Shown piece by piece: positions 6,964 to 12,901 of a DNA stretch of 12,901 nt. Source of the stretch: Terriglobia bacterium (lineage in GTDB: Bacteria > Acidobacteriota > Terriglobia > UBA7540); contig JASHSC010000342.1 of the NCBI GenBank assembly GCA_030036915.1, positions 1 through 12,901 on the forward strand, written 5' to 3'. The position numbers and the translations under genes were made by a program. Below the pieces are notes generated by a model that worked only from the letters and a program-made list of their open reading frames with translations, made no database searches and had not been told where the DNA came from. Numbering within the stretch: position 1 is the stretch's first letter; each line of letters begins with the position of its first letter.

Positions 6964-7536
6964 ATGGCTCATATCAAACTTCCTGAAGGGCTGCCTGGGA
7001 TAATCGGTCCATTCGCGTTTCGGCCGGAAACCGCAAAGCCCATGCGCGAGTTGGCGGAGGTCCTGCTTCGAGGACCGAGTTCGCTCAGTTCAGGTGAACG
7101 GGAACTGATCGCAACCTACGTTTCTTCCCGCAACGACTGCTATTTTTGCCAGACGAGCCACGGCGCGGCAGCGGCGCACCATCTGGGCGGAAATGAGCAG
7201 ATTGTGTTGGACGTCAAGCAAGACTTCGAAGCAGCCCCGGTATCGGCCAAGCTCAAGTCGCTCCTCACCATCGCAGGCAAGGTACAGCAAGGCGGGAAAA
7301 ATGTGACGCCCGCCGACATCGCGCGAGCGCGGCGGGAAGGCGCAACGGACCTGGAGATTCACGACACGGTGCTGATTGCCGCGGCCTTTTGCATGTACAA
7401 CCGCTATGTGGATGGACTGGGAACCTGGGCGCCGCAGAACGCCGATTTATACCGTGAAATGGGCGCCCGGATGGCCGACGAAGGTTATATTCGAGCAGAC
7501 GCGCCGCCTGCGAAAACGGAAAAGGCGAAAGCGTAA
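6964..7536 (+). CDS. AhpD-like peroxidase-related protein, copy 1
   Basis: This is a 190-residue cytosolic protein of the carboxymuconolactone decarboxylase / AhpD superfamily, peroxidase-related subgroup. The redox motif is ERELIATYVSSRNDC at 45-59 continuing as CYFCQTSHG: Cys59 and Cys62 form the CxxC pair, His66 follows four residues later, and Glu47 lies 12 residues before Cys59. This matches the Glu-Cys-Cys-His spacing of mycobacterial AhpD (118/130/133/137). By family knowledge such proteins reduce peroxides or partner peroxiredoxins through the disulfide; the real substrate is unknown. GGAG lies 7 bases before the ATG. It sits 12 bases after the receptor stop and 15 before its paralogue, so all three are probably one transcript. 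Unlike copy 2 it has a Lys/Ala-rich C-terminal tail (APPAKTEKAKA). Confidence 0.88.
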   Translation: MAHIKLPEGLPGIIGPFAFRPETAKPMRELAEVLLRGPSSLSSGERELIATYVSSRNDCYFCQTSHGAAAAHHLGGNEQIVLDVKQDFEAAPVSAKLKSLLTIAGKVQQGGKNVTPADIARARREGATDLEIHDTVLIAAAFCMYNRYVDGLGTWAPQNADLYREMGARMADEGYIRADAPPAKTEKAKA

Positions 7537-7551
7537 GCTCCCGAGGGGATC

Positions 7552-8091
7552 ATGCCGTATATCAACTTGCCGGAAGGACTGCCGGGGATTCGCGGCCCCC
7601 TGGCGTTTCGTCCTGAAACCGCGAAGCCGATCAACGCGCTGGCGGAGGTGCTGCTTCGCGGGCCGAGCACCTTGACGCCCGGCGAGCGCGAACTCATTGC
7701 GACTTACGTCTCCTCCCAAAACGATTGCTTTTTCTGCCAGAACATTCATGGCGCCATTGCCGCATACCATCTGGGGGGCAATGAAAAGCTCGTGGCGGAT
7801 GTGAAGCGGGACTATCAGGGAGCGGAGGTCTCCCCCAAGCTCAAGGCGCTTCTCGCCATCGCCGGCAAAGTTCAGCAGTCCGGGAAGTATGTCACGGAGG
7901 GAGACATCACCCGCGCCCGCCGCGAGGGTGCAAGCGATCTGGAGATTCATGATACCGTCCTCATCGCCGCGCTTTTTTGCATGTGCAACCGCTATGTGGA
8001 CGGCTTAGCGACATGGCAGCCGGATGATCCGGACATGTACCGGTCACGCGCCGCCCTTACTGCGCAGGGCGGTTACGGAAAGACGCCCTAA
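7552..8091 (+). CDS. AhpD-like peroxidase-related protein, copy 2
   Basis: The 179-residue tandem paralogue of the preceding gene aligns without gaps over the first 164 residues with 122 identities by hand count (about 74%). All redox residues are kept: Glu47, Cys59, Cys62 (CFFC) and His66. Differences cluster around the active site (NIHG for TSHG, AIAAY for AAAAH, MCNRY for MYNRY, the last adding a cysteine at 145) and in residues 86-95, so the copies may differ in substrate or partner. The C-terminal tail of copy 1 is replaced by a short Gly-rich end. GAGGGG lies just before the ATG. AhpD family proteins form trimers or hexamers; mixed complexes of the two are possible but speculative. The gene ends inside the GC-rich hairpin region 8051-8096. 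Confidence 0.88.
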   Translation: MPYINLPEGLPGIRGPLAFRPETAKPINALAEVLLRGPSTLTPGERELIATYVSSQNDCFFCQNIHGAIAAYHLGGNEKLVADVKRDYQGAEVSPKLKALLAIAGKVQQSGKYVTEGDITRARREGASDLEIHDTVLIAALFCMCNRYVDGLATWQPDDPDMYRSRAALTAQGGYGKTP

Positions 8092-8096
8092 GCGCA
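8051..8096 (+). other. mutually exclusive hairpins across the operon end
   Basis: Three segments can pair in two ways. CCGCCCT (8051-8057) is the perfect complement of AGGGCGG (8066-8072), with an 8-base loop. The same AGGGCG (8066-8071) also pairs with CGCCCT (8084-8089), and this second stem extends past a 2-base bulge (AA, 8090-8091) through TGCGC (8061-8065) / GCGCA (8092-8096). The second, 11-pair stem contains the TAA stop of copy 2. No T-tract follows, so a textbook intrinsic terminator is not present. It may still end or stabilise the operon mRNA. GC-rich coding sequence can produce such pairings by chance. Confidence 0.4.
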
Positions 8097-8295
8097 GGAA
8101 GTTTCGGGATCTCACTTTTCCAGCCCTTCCCTTCCAGACCTCGGTGTATTCTGCCCGCGTTCAGGCCAACGTGGATCCGGTGATGGCGATTGCCGCTGTG
8201 ACCGCCGAGCAAGATAGCAAATTTCAGGCAACTGCATTGCCGCGAGCGGGCACGCGCGTTTCCCGGTTGCTGCAATCCGAGCGTTGCGTTAACTT

Positions 8296-9882
8296 ATGAG
8301 AATCCGGGGAGATGCGGTCCCGATTGCGCAGGAATTCGAATGCGCAACTACTATGCAGGAAGATATCTCGACGTCAATGAAAATCCCGGCGGTGCGGCGC
8401 GGCGCGCCCCACACACTCCCAGGCCCCGAACCCTCCGGAGTCGAGCGAGACCATGCGCCCATCAGCGCCGCGCGGCAAGCTTCGCGCGGCCACCTGAGCG
8501 AGATCCCCTCCCCTTCCCGGCGCCTGTGGTTCGGCCTTGGTGTAACGCTAATCATTTTTGTGGTTTTTGCTTCCTACACCATCCGCGAGATCCGTTGGCT
8601 CCAGGACTTCCAGGTCAACGTGGTGCAAAAGAATCGCAAGGCATCCTTGCAGCTTTTGGGAATACAGGATGACATCTACCAACTTGCCGTCTCGCTTCGC
8701 GACATGACGCTTCCCGAAAGCCGCTACCCGATCTACTACTGGAAGGGCAGGTTTGCCGACCTCCACGCGGATATGGACCAGCATCTGGTTTTGGAGGCTC
8801 AATACACCGCCAGCACCCCCGCCGGCGATCAGTTGCGGCAGCAACTGCGCGAGATTCTCGACAACTTCTGGCAGCTATCCGACGAAGCCTTCCGTCTGGC
8901 GGACCTGGGCCACGAGGATTCCGCCCGTTATTTGATTCGTTCGCAGCTCGAGGAGCAGCACGAAACGATATCCCGCGTCGTGTCACAACTGCTGGATTTG
9001 AATGACCAGGCGCAACAGGAGGCGGGCCGGCGTGTGAGCCTGGTGTATGAGCGGGTTTCCAAAGATATCCTGCTGCTCATCGGCGTGCTTTTCCTTGTGG
9101 CACTGGGCACGGGCCTTTACACGCTGCAGGCCAATCGCAAAACCTTCCAGCGACTTCACGACCTGGCAGAGCAGCTTCAGGCGCAGTCCGAGCAACTGCG
9201 CACGCTCTCCTGGAAACTCATTGAGGTCCAGGAGCAGACGCTCCGCCACGTGGCGCGGGATTTGCACGACCATTTCGGCCAGATCCTCACGGCGATCGGT
9301 GTGATGCTGGGACGGGCGGGCCAGAAAGCTCTGGACAAAGATTCGGTCTTCGTCCAGGATGTGCAGGCCGTCAAGAAAATCGTGGAAGACACCTTGCAGA
9401 GCGTCCGCGACGAGTCGCAAATGTTTCGCCCGGCCATCCTGGATGATTTCGGCCTGCAACAGACCCTGGAGTGGTTTGGAGAACAATTTTCACGCCAAAC
9501 GGGTGTGCACGTGCATTTTTGCGGGGGACTCTCGGAAAAGCCCATGTCGCCGGAAGTCGCGGTCCACGTCTATCGCATCGTGCAGGAAGCCTTGAGCAAT
9601 GTCGCGCGGCATTCGGGTGCGCGGGAGGCCTGGGTAAGGCTCGAGGAAAAAACCGAACAACTGAACCTGGAAGTTCAAGATAACGGCTGCGGCTTCGAGG
9701 TGGAGAGCGATGTCAAGAGGGCGGCGGGCCAGGGCATTGGATTAATGGGAATGCGCGAGCGCGCCGAACATCTGAACGGTTCGCTTTCTGTCCATTCCGC
9801 GCCGCGCAAGGGCACGACAATCCGGGTGCGGGTTCCGCTCCCCCGTCCCGCCCTGCATCCGATGGTGGAGCAAGGAGGATAA
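8296..9882 (+). CDS. membrane sensor histidine kinase, NarL/DegS-type
   Basis: This 528-residue inner-membrane kinase autophosphorylates on His and passes phosphate to the response regulator encoded 3 bases downstream. An unusual 76-residue Arg/Pro-rich N-terminal stretch precedes membrane helix 1 (about 77-94). Residues 97-256 form an all-helical extracytoplasmic sensor resembling four-helix-bundle or CHASE3-like domains. Helix 2 is about 258-277, followed by a Gln-rich coiled linker. The HisKA_3 motif VARDLHDHFGQ (319-329) puts the phosphoacceptor at His324. The ATPase domain has the N box YRIVQEALSNVARHS (426-440, Asn435), DNGCGF (462-467) and GQGIGLMGMRERAEHLNG (478-495). An in-frame TAA at 8290-8292 excludes an earlier start, but no ribosome site is seen for ATG 8296. 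ATGs at 8353 and 8377 are alternatives that would remove much of the tail. The 204 bases before the gene hold no convincing promoter. Confidence 0.92.
   Translation: MRIRGDAVPIAQEFECATTMQEDISTSMKIPAVRRGAPHTLPGPEPSGVERDHAPISAARQASRGHLSEIPSPSRRLWFGLGVTLIIFVVFASYTIREIRWLQDFQVNVVQKNRKASLQLLGIQDDIYQLAVSLRDMTLPESRYPIYYWKGRFADLHADMDQHLVLEAQYTASTPAGDQLRQQLREILDNFWQLSDEAFRLADLGHEDSARYLIRSQLEEQHETISRVVSQLLDLNDQAQQEAGRRVSLVYERVSKDILLLIGVLFLVALGTGLYTLQANRKTFQRLHDLAEQLQAQSEQLRTLSWKLIEVQEQTLRHVARDLHDHFGQILTAIGVMLGRAGQKALDKDSVFVQDVQAVKKIVEDTLQSVRDESQMFRPAILDDFGLQQTLEWFGEQFSRQTGVHVHFCGGLSEKPMSPEVAVHVYRIVQEALSNVARHSGAREAWVRLEEKTEQLNLEVQDNGCGFEVESDVKRAAGQGIGLMGMRERAEHLNGSLSVHSAPRKGTTIRVRVPLPRPALHPMVEQGG
9872..9878 (+). 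promoter_or_regulatory. strong ribosome binding site for the GTG-started response regulator
   Basis: AAGGAGG lies in the last codons of the kinase gene, 7 bases before GTG 9886. It supports the GTG start and translation linked to the end of the kinase gene. Confidence 0.8.
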
Positions 9883-9885
9883 AGA

Positions 9886-10560
9886 GTGGCTGCGCCCGGA
9901 ACGGAAAGGAAAATCCGAGTCCTGCTCGCGGAGGATCACACGCTCGTTCGCCAGGGGTTCCGGCGGATCCTGGAAGACGATCCGCGCGTGACGGTGGTGG
10001 GAGAGGCACGCACGGGCCTGGAGGCGATCGACCTCTGCAAAAGCCTTAAGCCGGAGGTGGTGATCATGGACGTTTCCATGCCCGAGCTGGGGGGTCTCGA
10101 GGCCACGGCGGAAATCCTTAAAGGCGACCCGGCGGTGAAAATCCTCATCCTCAGCATGTATTCGAACGAGGCTTACATTCGTAAAGCCTTCGAGCTCGGC
10201 GCCAAAGGCTACATCTTGAAGAATGCCCTGGAGATTGACCTTAATCGCGCGGTGGAGGCCCTGGCGGAAGGCCAAGCCTACTTCAGTCCCGCCATCTCTC
10301 ACATTGTCTTGGAAAGTATGAAAGCCGGTTCGTTCCGTGCCGCACCGCAAGACCCTTACGAAAGTCTTACCCTGAGAGAAAAGGAAGTGCTTCAGCTTAT
10401 TGCCGAGGGAAATTCCAACAAGGAAATCGCCGCTCTTTTGAACATCAGCGTCAATACGGTCGCCGTACACCGCGCGCGAGTTATGGACGTGCTGGACATC
10501 CACCGGACCGCCGAATTAGTCTTGTATGCCGTGAAAAAGGGTTTGGTGCAGCCGGAATAG
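9886..10560 (+). CDS. NarL/FixJ-family response regulator
   Basis: The 224-residue partner of the upstream kinase is a DNA-binding transcription factor. The receiver domain (about 9-125) has the acidic pair Glu16-Asp17, the phosphorylated Asp62 in VIMDVSMPELGG, Ser90 in the Ser/Thr switch position and Lys112 in GYILKNA. A linker of about 30 residues leads to a LuxR/GerE helix-turn-helix (about 158-222): LTLREKEVLQLIAEGNSNKE, then IAALLNISVNTVAVHRARVM. All residues needed for phosphorylation are present. The GTG start is well supported by an AAGGAGG. Target genes are unknown; the nearest candidates are the receptor/AhpD operon upstream and the amidase 19 bases downstream, which may share its transcript. 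Confidence 0.95.
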   Translation: MAAPGTERKIRVLLAEDHTLVRQGFRRILEDDPRVTVVGEARTGLEAIDLCKSLKPEVVIMDVSMPELGGLEATAEILKGDPAVKILILSMYSNEAYIRKAFELGAKGYILKNALEIDLNRAVEALAEGQAYFSPAISHIVLESMKAGSFRAAPQDPYESLTLREKEVLQLIAEGNSNKEIAALLNISVNTVAVHRARVMDVLDIHRTAELVLYAVKKGLVQPE

Positions 10561-10579
10561 TCCGTATGCGCGCCCCATT

Positions 10580-11983
10580 ATGGAACTGATTTTTGAATCT
10601 GCTTTAGCCCTGGCACGCGCAATCCGCAAGAAAGAAGTCTCCTCGGAAGAAATTGTTCGAGCCTGCATCGATAGAATTGAAGACGTGAACCCCCGGCTAA
10701 ACGCTGTCGTTCAACTGCCCGCCGAATTGGCTATTCGGCAGGCGCACGAGGCGGACCAGGCCCTGGCCCGAGGTGAGATTAAGGGGCCGCTGCACGGCGT
10801 GCCCTTCACCCTGAAAGATTCCATCGAAACTCGCGGCATCATTTGCACGGGCGGAACGGAGGGCCGCGCGTGCTACGAGCCCAGCCGGGATGCAGTGGTG
10901 GTGGAGCGTTTGCGCCAGGCCGGGGCCATCCTCCTGGGAAAAACTAATTGTCCGGAACTGGGTTGGGCGTGGGAGGCTGACAACCTGATCTACGGCCGAA
11001 CCAACAACCCTTATGACTTGCACCTCTCGCCGGGGGGAAGCAGCGGCGGGGAGTCCGCGATTATTGCGGCGGGAGGCTCGCCCTTCGGCCTGGGGAGTGA
11101 TGCCGGCGGCAGCGTGCGCTTCCCGGCGCATTGCACAGGCATTGCCGCCATCAAACCCACTTCGGGACGCGTCCCGCGCACTGGGCATTTTCCCGGGCCG
11201 GGCGGAGTTCTCGACAGCCTTTGGCAAATCGGCCCGCTGGCGCGCTTTGTAGAAGACCTGGCCCTGCTGCTTCCGATTATTTCAGGTGTCGATGGGCAGG
11301 ACGCCGCCGTCGTGCCCGCGCCGCTCGGCGATCCCCGCGCGGTTGAACCCCGCCGGTTGCGCGTGGCGTTCCATACCGATAATGGAATCCAAACGCCCAC
11401 AAGTGACGTCGCCGAGACGGCACGGAAATCCGCAACGGCTCTGGCTCAGGCTGGAGTTCAAGTTGAAGAAGCGCGCCCAGAAGTGCTAAATCAGACTTAC
11501 GAAATATATTCTGGCCTCTTCACCGTAGATGGAGGCGCCGGGCTGGAATCAATATTGCAGATGGCGGGCACAACTCGCGTTCATCCGCTCATGCAGCGCG
11601 TGCTGGAATTACAGCGGGCGGGCGGCAAATCGATGGCCCAGTTTTCCATTCTGGTCGACCGATGGGATACCTTCCGGCGCGAGATGCTGGCCTTCATGTC
11701 GCGCTACGACGCCTTGCTGTGCCCCGTGTGCTCGTTCGCCGGAATGGCTCATGGCTCTACGTACGACCGGCTGCCGTGTTTCAGCTACACGATGACGGCC
11801 AACCTCACGGGATGGCCCGCCGCAGTGGTCCGCGCCGGGTCAATATCGTCGGCGTTGCCGGGATCGTCGGGCCTGCCCATCGGCGTCCAAATCATCGCGC
11901 AGCCTTGGCGGGAGGATGTGGCTCTGGCTATCGCCCAAGTCCTGCAAGATACCCTGGGGGGTTGGAAACCTACGCCTCTCTGA
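10580..11983 (+). CDS. amidase-signature family hydrolase
   Basis: This 467-residue enzyme of the amidase-signature family is probably cytosolic, with no signal peptide. It hydrolyses an amide bond through a Ser-cisSer-Lys triad. The triad is clear: Lys79 in GVPFTLKDSIET (73-84), cis-Ser154 in PGGSSGGES (151-159) and nucleophile Ser178 in GLGSDAGGSVRFPAHCTG (170-187). The spacings 75 and 24 are the same as in fatty acid amide hydrolase (Lys142, Ser217, Ser241). The C-terminal part ends in LPIGVQIIAQPWREDVAL, typical of the fold. It is not GatA by context, because no gatB or gatC is near. The substrate is open: fatty acid amides, aryl amides and peptide amides are all possible. No Shine-Dalgarno is seen before the ATG, and the start is 19 bases after the response regulator stop, suggesting read-through from that operon. 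Confidence 0.9.
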   Translation: MELIFESALALARAIRKKEVSSEEIVRACIDRIEDVNPRLNAVVQLPAELAIRQAHEADQALARGEIKGPLHGVPFTLKDSIETRGIICTGGTEGRACYEPSRDAVVVERLRQAGAILLGKTNCPELGWAWEADNLIYGRTNNPYDLHLSPGGSSGGESAIIAAGGSPFGLGSDAGGSVRFPAHCTGIAAIKPTSGRVPRTGHFPGPGGVLDSLWQIGPLARFVEDLALLLPIISGVDGQDAAVVPAPLGDPRAVEPRRLRVAFHTDNGIQTPTSDVAETARKSATALAQAGVQVEEARPEVLNQTYEIYSGLFTVDGGAGLESILQMAGTTRVHPLMQRVLELQRAGGKSMAQFSILVDRWDTFRREMLAFMSRYDALLCPVCSFAGMAHGSTYDRLPCFSYTMTANLTGWPAAVVRAGSISSALPGSSGLPIGVQIIAQPWREDVALAIAQVLQDTLGGWKPTPL

Positions 11984-11993
11984 AGCGCCCGCG

Positions 11994-12015
11994 GGTGTGC
12001 CTTCTCATGGCACCC
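11994..12015 (+). terminator. weak hairpin after the amidase gene
   Basis: GTGCC (11997-12001) pairs with GGCAC (12009-12013) across a 7-base loop, extended by GG/CC past a bulged T. No T-tract follows. It could assist termination before the promoter of the next gene, but the evidence is slight. Confidence 0.2.
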
Positions 12016-12033
12016 TCGATTCGTCGCTTACGG

Positions 12034-12054
12034 TATACTCACTCTCGGGAGAGG
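12034..12054 (+). promoter_or_regulatory. -10 box and ribosome site of the TIR-like gene
   Basis: TATACT (12034-12039, 5/6 to TATAAT) has no good -35 at normal distance. Transcription from it would start near 12046 and give a leader of about 16 bases. GAGG (12051-12054, within GGAGAGGA) lies 7 bases before ATG 12062. Together they suggest the gene is transcribed on its own rather than only by read-through from the amidase. Confidence 0.45.
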
Positions 12055-12061
12055 AATTGAC

Positions 12062-12901
12062 ATGGACAAGGAGCGTGCCAGGGTTTTCATAAGTTGTGGC
12101 CAGGACGAAAAGCGCGAGGAATTGGAGATTGCAGACAAGATAAGGGAGATGCTGAGGCGCAAAGGCTTTGAACCATGGGAAGCAGCCCGCGTTCACAGCG
12201 TCAAGGCCCTACGCGAAAATATCTTCGACCGACTTCGCAATACGGAGTACTTCCTAATGGTGGACTTTCGCCGCGAAGCGATTTGTTCCGACATTTCTCC
12301 GATCGCGGGTAAAGCTTGCTCAAACTCCAAACCAGATCATCGCGGGTCGCTGTTCACTAACCAGGAACTTGCGATTGCGTCCTACCTAGACCTCAACATC
12401 CTGGCGTTCCAGGAAGATGGCGTCAAGCGGTTGGACGGTTTGTTCGGCCATCTTCAGGTAAATGCAATACCCTTTTCTGATCGCGCAGACTTGGTCAACA
12501 CAGTGGAGAGGACCATCGATAAAGAGGAATGGCAGACGAATTGGCGCAACCAACTAATACTTGCCGAGTTCGACGATTCGGTCGTCCTAGTTCCCAAAAT
12601 GAACGGGAGGAATGCAACCTACTTTTTCCTCCAAGTGACTAATCGTCACGAACGAGCGGCGGCCCAAAACTGCTACGTTTACTTGCGCTCGGTAAGTAAT
12701 GCTGTCACCAACGAACCTGTTCCCTTCGAGCCGGTCGAACTTAAATGGCGGGGTTACACGTTTCCTAATGTCAGTATCCGGCCTAGAGCCTGCCGGGTGT
12801 TCGACGCAATCTGGTTCGATCCTGCCGACCCCCTCCGTGTTCTTTTCAGCGCGCATACAGACTGGATGGGGTGCATACCAGACTTGCGAGGTCCAGGCTC
12901 T
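12062..12901 (+). CDS. TIR-like domain protein with beta-rich C-terminal region, 3'-truncated by window edge
   Basis: The frame is open for 280 codons to the last base, so the protein is longer than shown. Residues about 6-138 alternate strands and helices like a TIR or nucleoside-deoxyribosyltransferase-type Rossmann-like fold: RVFISCG (7-13), a helix to LRRKGFEPWEA, a helix RENIFDRLRN, strand YFLMVDF (63-69), helix SLFTNQELAIASYLD (96-110), strand LNILAFQEDG (111-120) and NAIPFSD. Glu102 is placed like the catalytic Glu of NAD-cleaving TIR domains, though this is inference. Residues 71-95 are an insertion with Cys75 and Cys86. From about 163 the chain is beta-rich (SVVLVPKM, YFFLQVTN, CYVYLRSV, VELKWRGY), like an immunoglobulin-type sandwich. 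TIR-like domains fused to a second domain often act as NAD-depleting immune effectors, but no defence partner is visible here. Parts of the gene are near 48% GC and use CTA and ATA codons. Confidence 0.7.
   Translation, partial: MDKERARVFISCGQDEKREELEIADKIREMLRRKGFEPWEAARVHSVKALRENIFDRLRNTEYFLMVDFRREAICSDISPIAGKACSNSKPDHRGSLFTNQELAIASYLDLNILAFQEDGVKRLDGLFGHLQVNAIPFSDRADLVNTVERTIDKEEWQTNWRNQLILAEFDDSVVLVPKMNGRNATYFFLQVTNRHERAAAQNCYVYLRSVSNAVTNEPVPFEPVELKWRGYTFPNVSIRPRACRVFDAIWFDPADPLRVLFSAHTDWMGCIPDLRGPGS

Noticed and set aside
9742..10503. Long open frame (253 codons) antisense to the response regulator
   Set aside because: It mirrors the codon bias of the GC-rich gene on the other strand, shows no domain motif and has no supporting context.
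1..12901. CRISPR arrays, insertion sequences, rRNA or riboswitches
   Set aside because: None seen on reading: no regularly spaced repeats, no transposase-like protein, no recognisable riboswitch core.

Overview
The window looks like chromosomal DNA from a GC-rich bacterium, most likely an acidobacterium (Terriglobia-like). The best clue is the 1124-residue Oar-type TonB-dependent receptor at 3577-6951, with a carboxypeptidase-regulatory-like N-terminus and the motifs LPLNGRNF and TASAEFGHNAG. Acidobacteria carry this class in large numbers. The placement is inference from family distribution; no ribosomal RNA or marker phylogeny is available here.

Left part (1-3225), mostly housekeeping. The window opens inside glyA (serine hydroxymethyltransferase, about 102 N-terminal residues missing). 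Convergent to it is a two-gene minus-strand unit: a ROK-family sugar kinase whose stop overlaps the start of a small CbiX-type chelatase (ATGA overlap). Divergent from the kinase is a short MerR-type regulator with a possible leaderless promoter, followed after a palindrome-rich 106-base spacer by a tRNA-Pro(GGG) with encoded CCA.

Middle part (3226-8091). A 351-base gene-poor, AT-richer stretch leads into the receptor operon. It holds a good sigma70-like promoter (TTGACC, 18-base spacer, AATAAT) overlapped by two perfect inverted repeats, a hairpin near the predicted transcript 5' end, and on the other strand a 28-codon reading frame with a perfect Shine-Dalgarno. The receptor gene is followed at 12 and 15 bases by two tandem AhpD-like (carboxymuconolactone decarboxylase family) genes about 74% identical to each other. 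This suggests an outer-membrane transporter made together with thiol-dependent peroxidase-type enzymes. The operon ends in GC-rich sequence that can fold into two mutually exclusive hairpins.

Right part (8092-12901). A NarL/DegS-type histidine kinase and a NarL/FixJ response regulator lie 3 bases apart, with an amidase-signature enzyme 19 bases further. The last gene, 12062 to the window edge, is open-ended. It encodes an N-terminal TIR-like/Rossmann-like domain joined to a beta-rich C-terminal region. Parts of it are clearly lower in GC than the amidase, and it has its own -10 element and Shine-Dalgarno. It is the strongest candidate for an undescribed, possibly anti-phage, system, but its partners, if any, lie outside the window.
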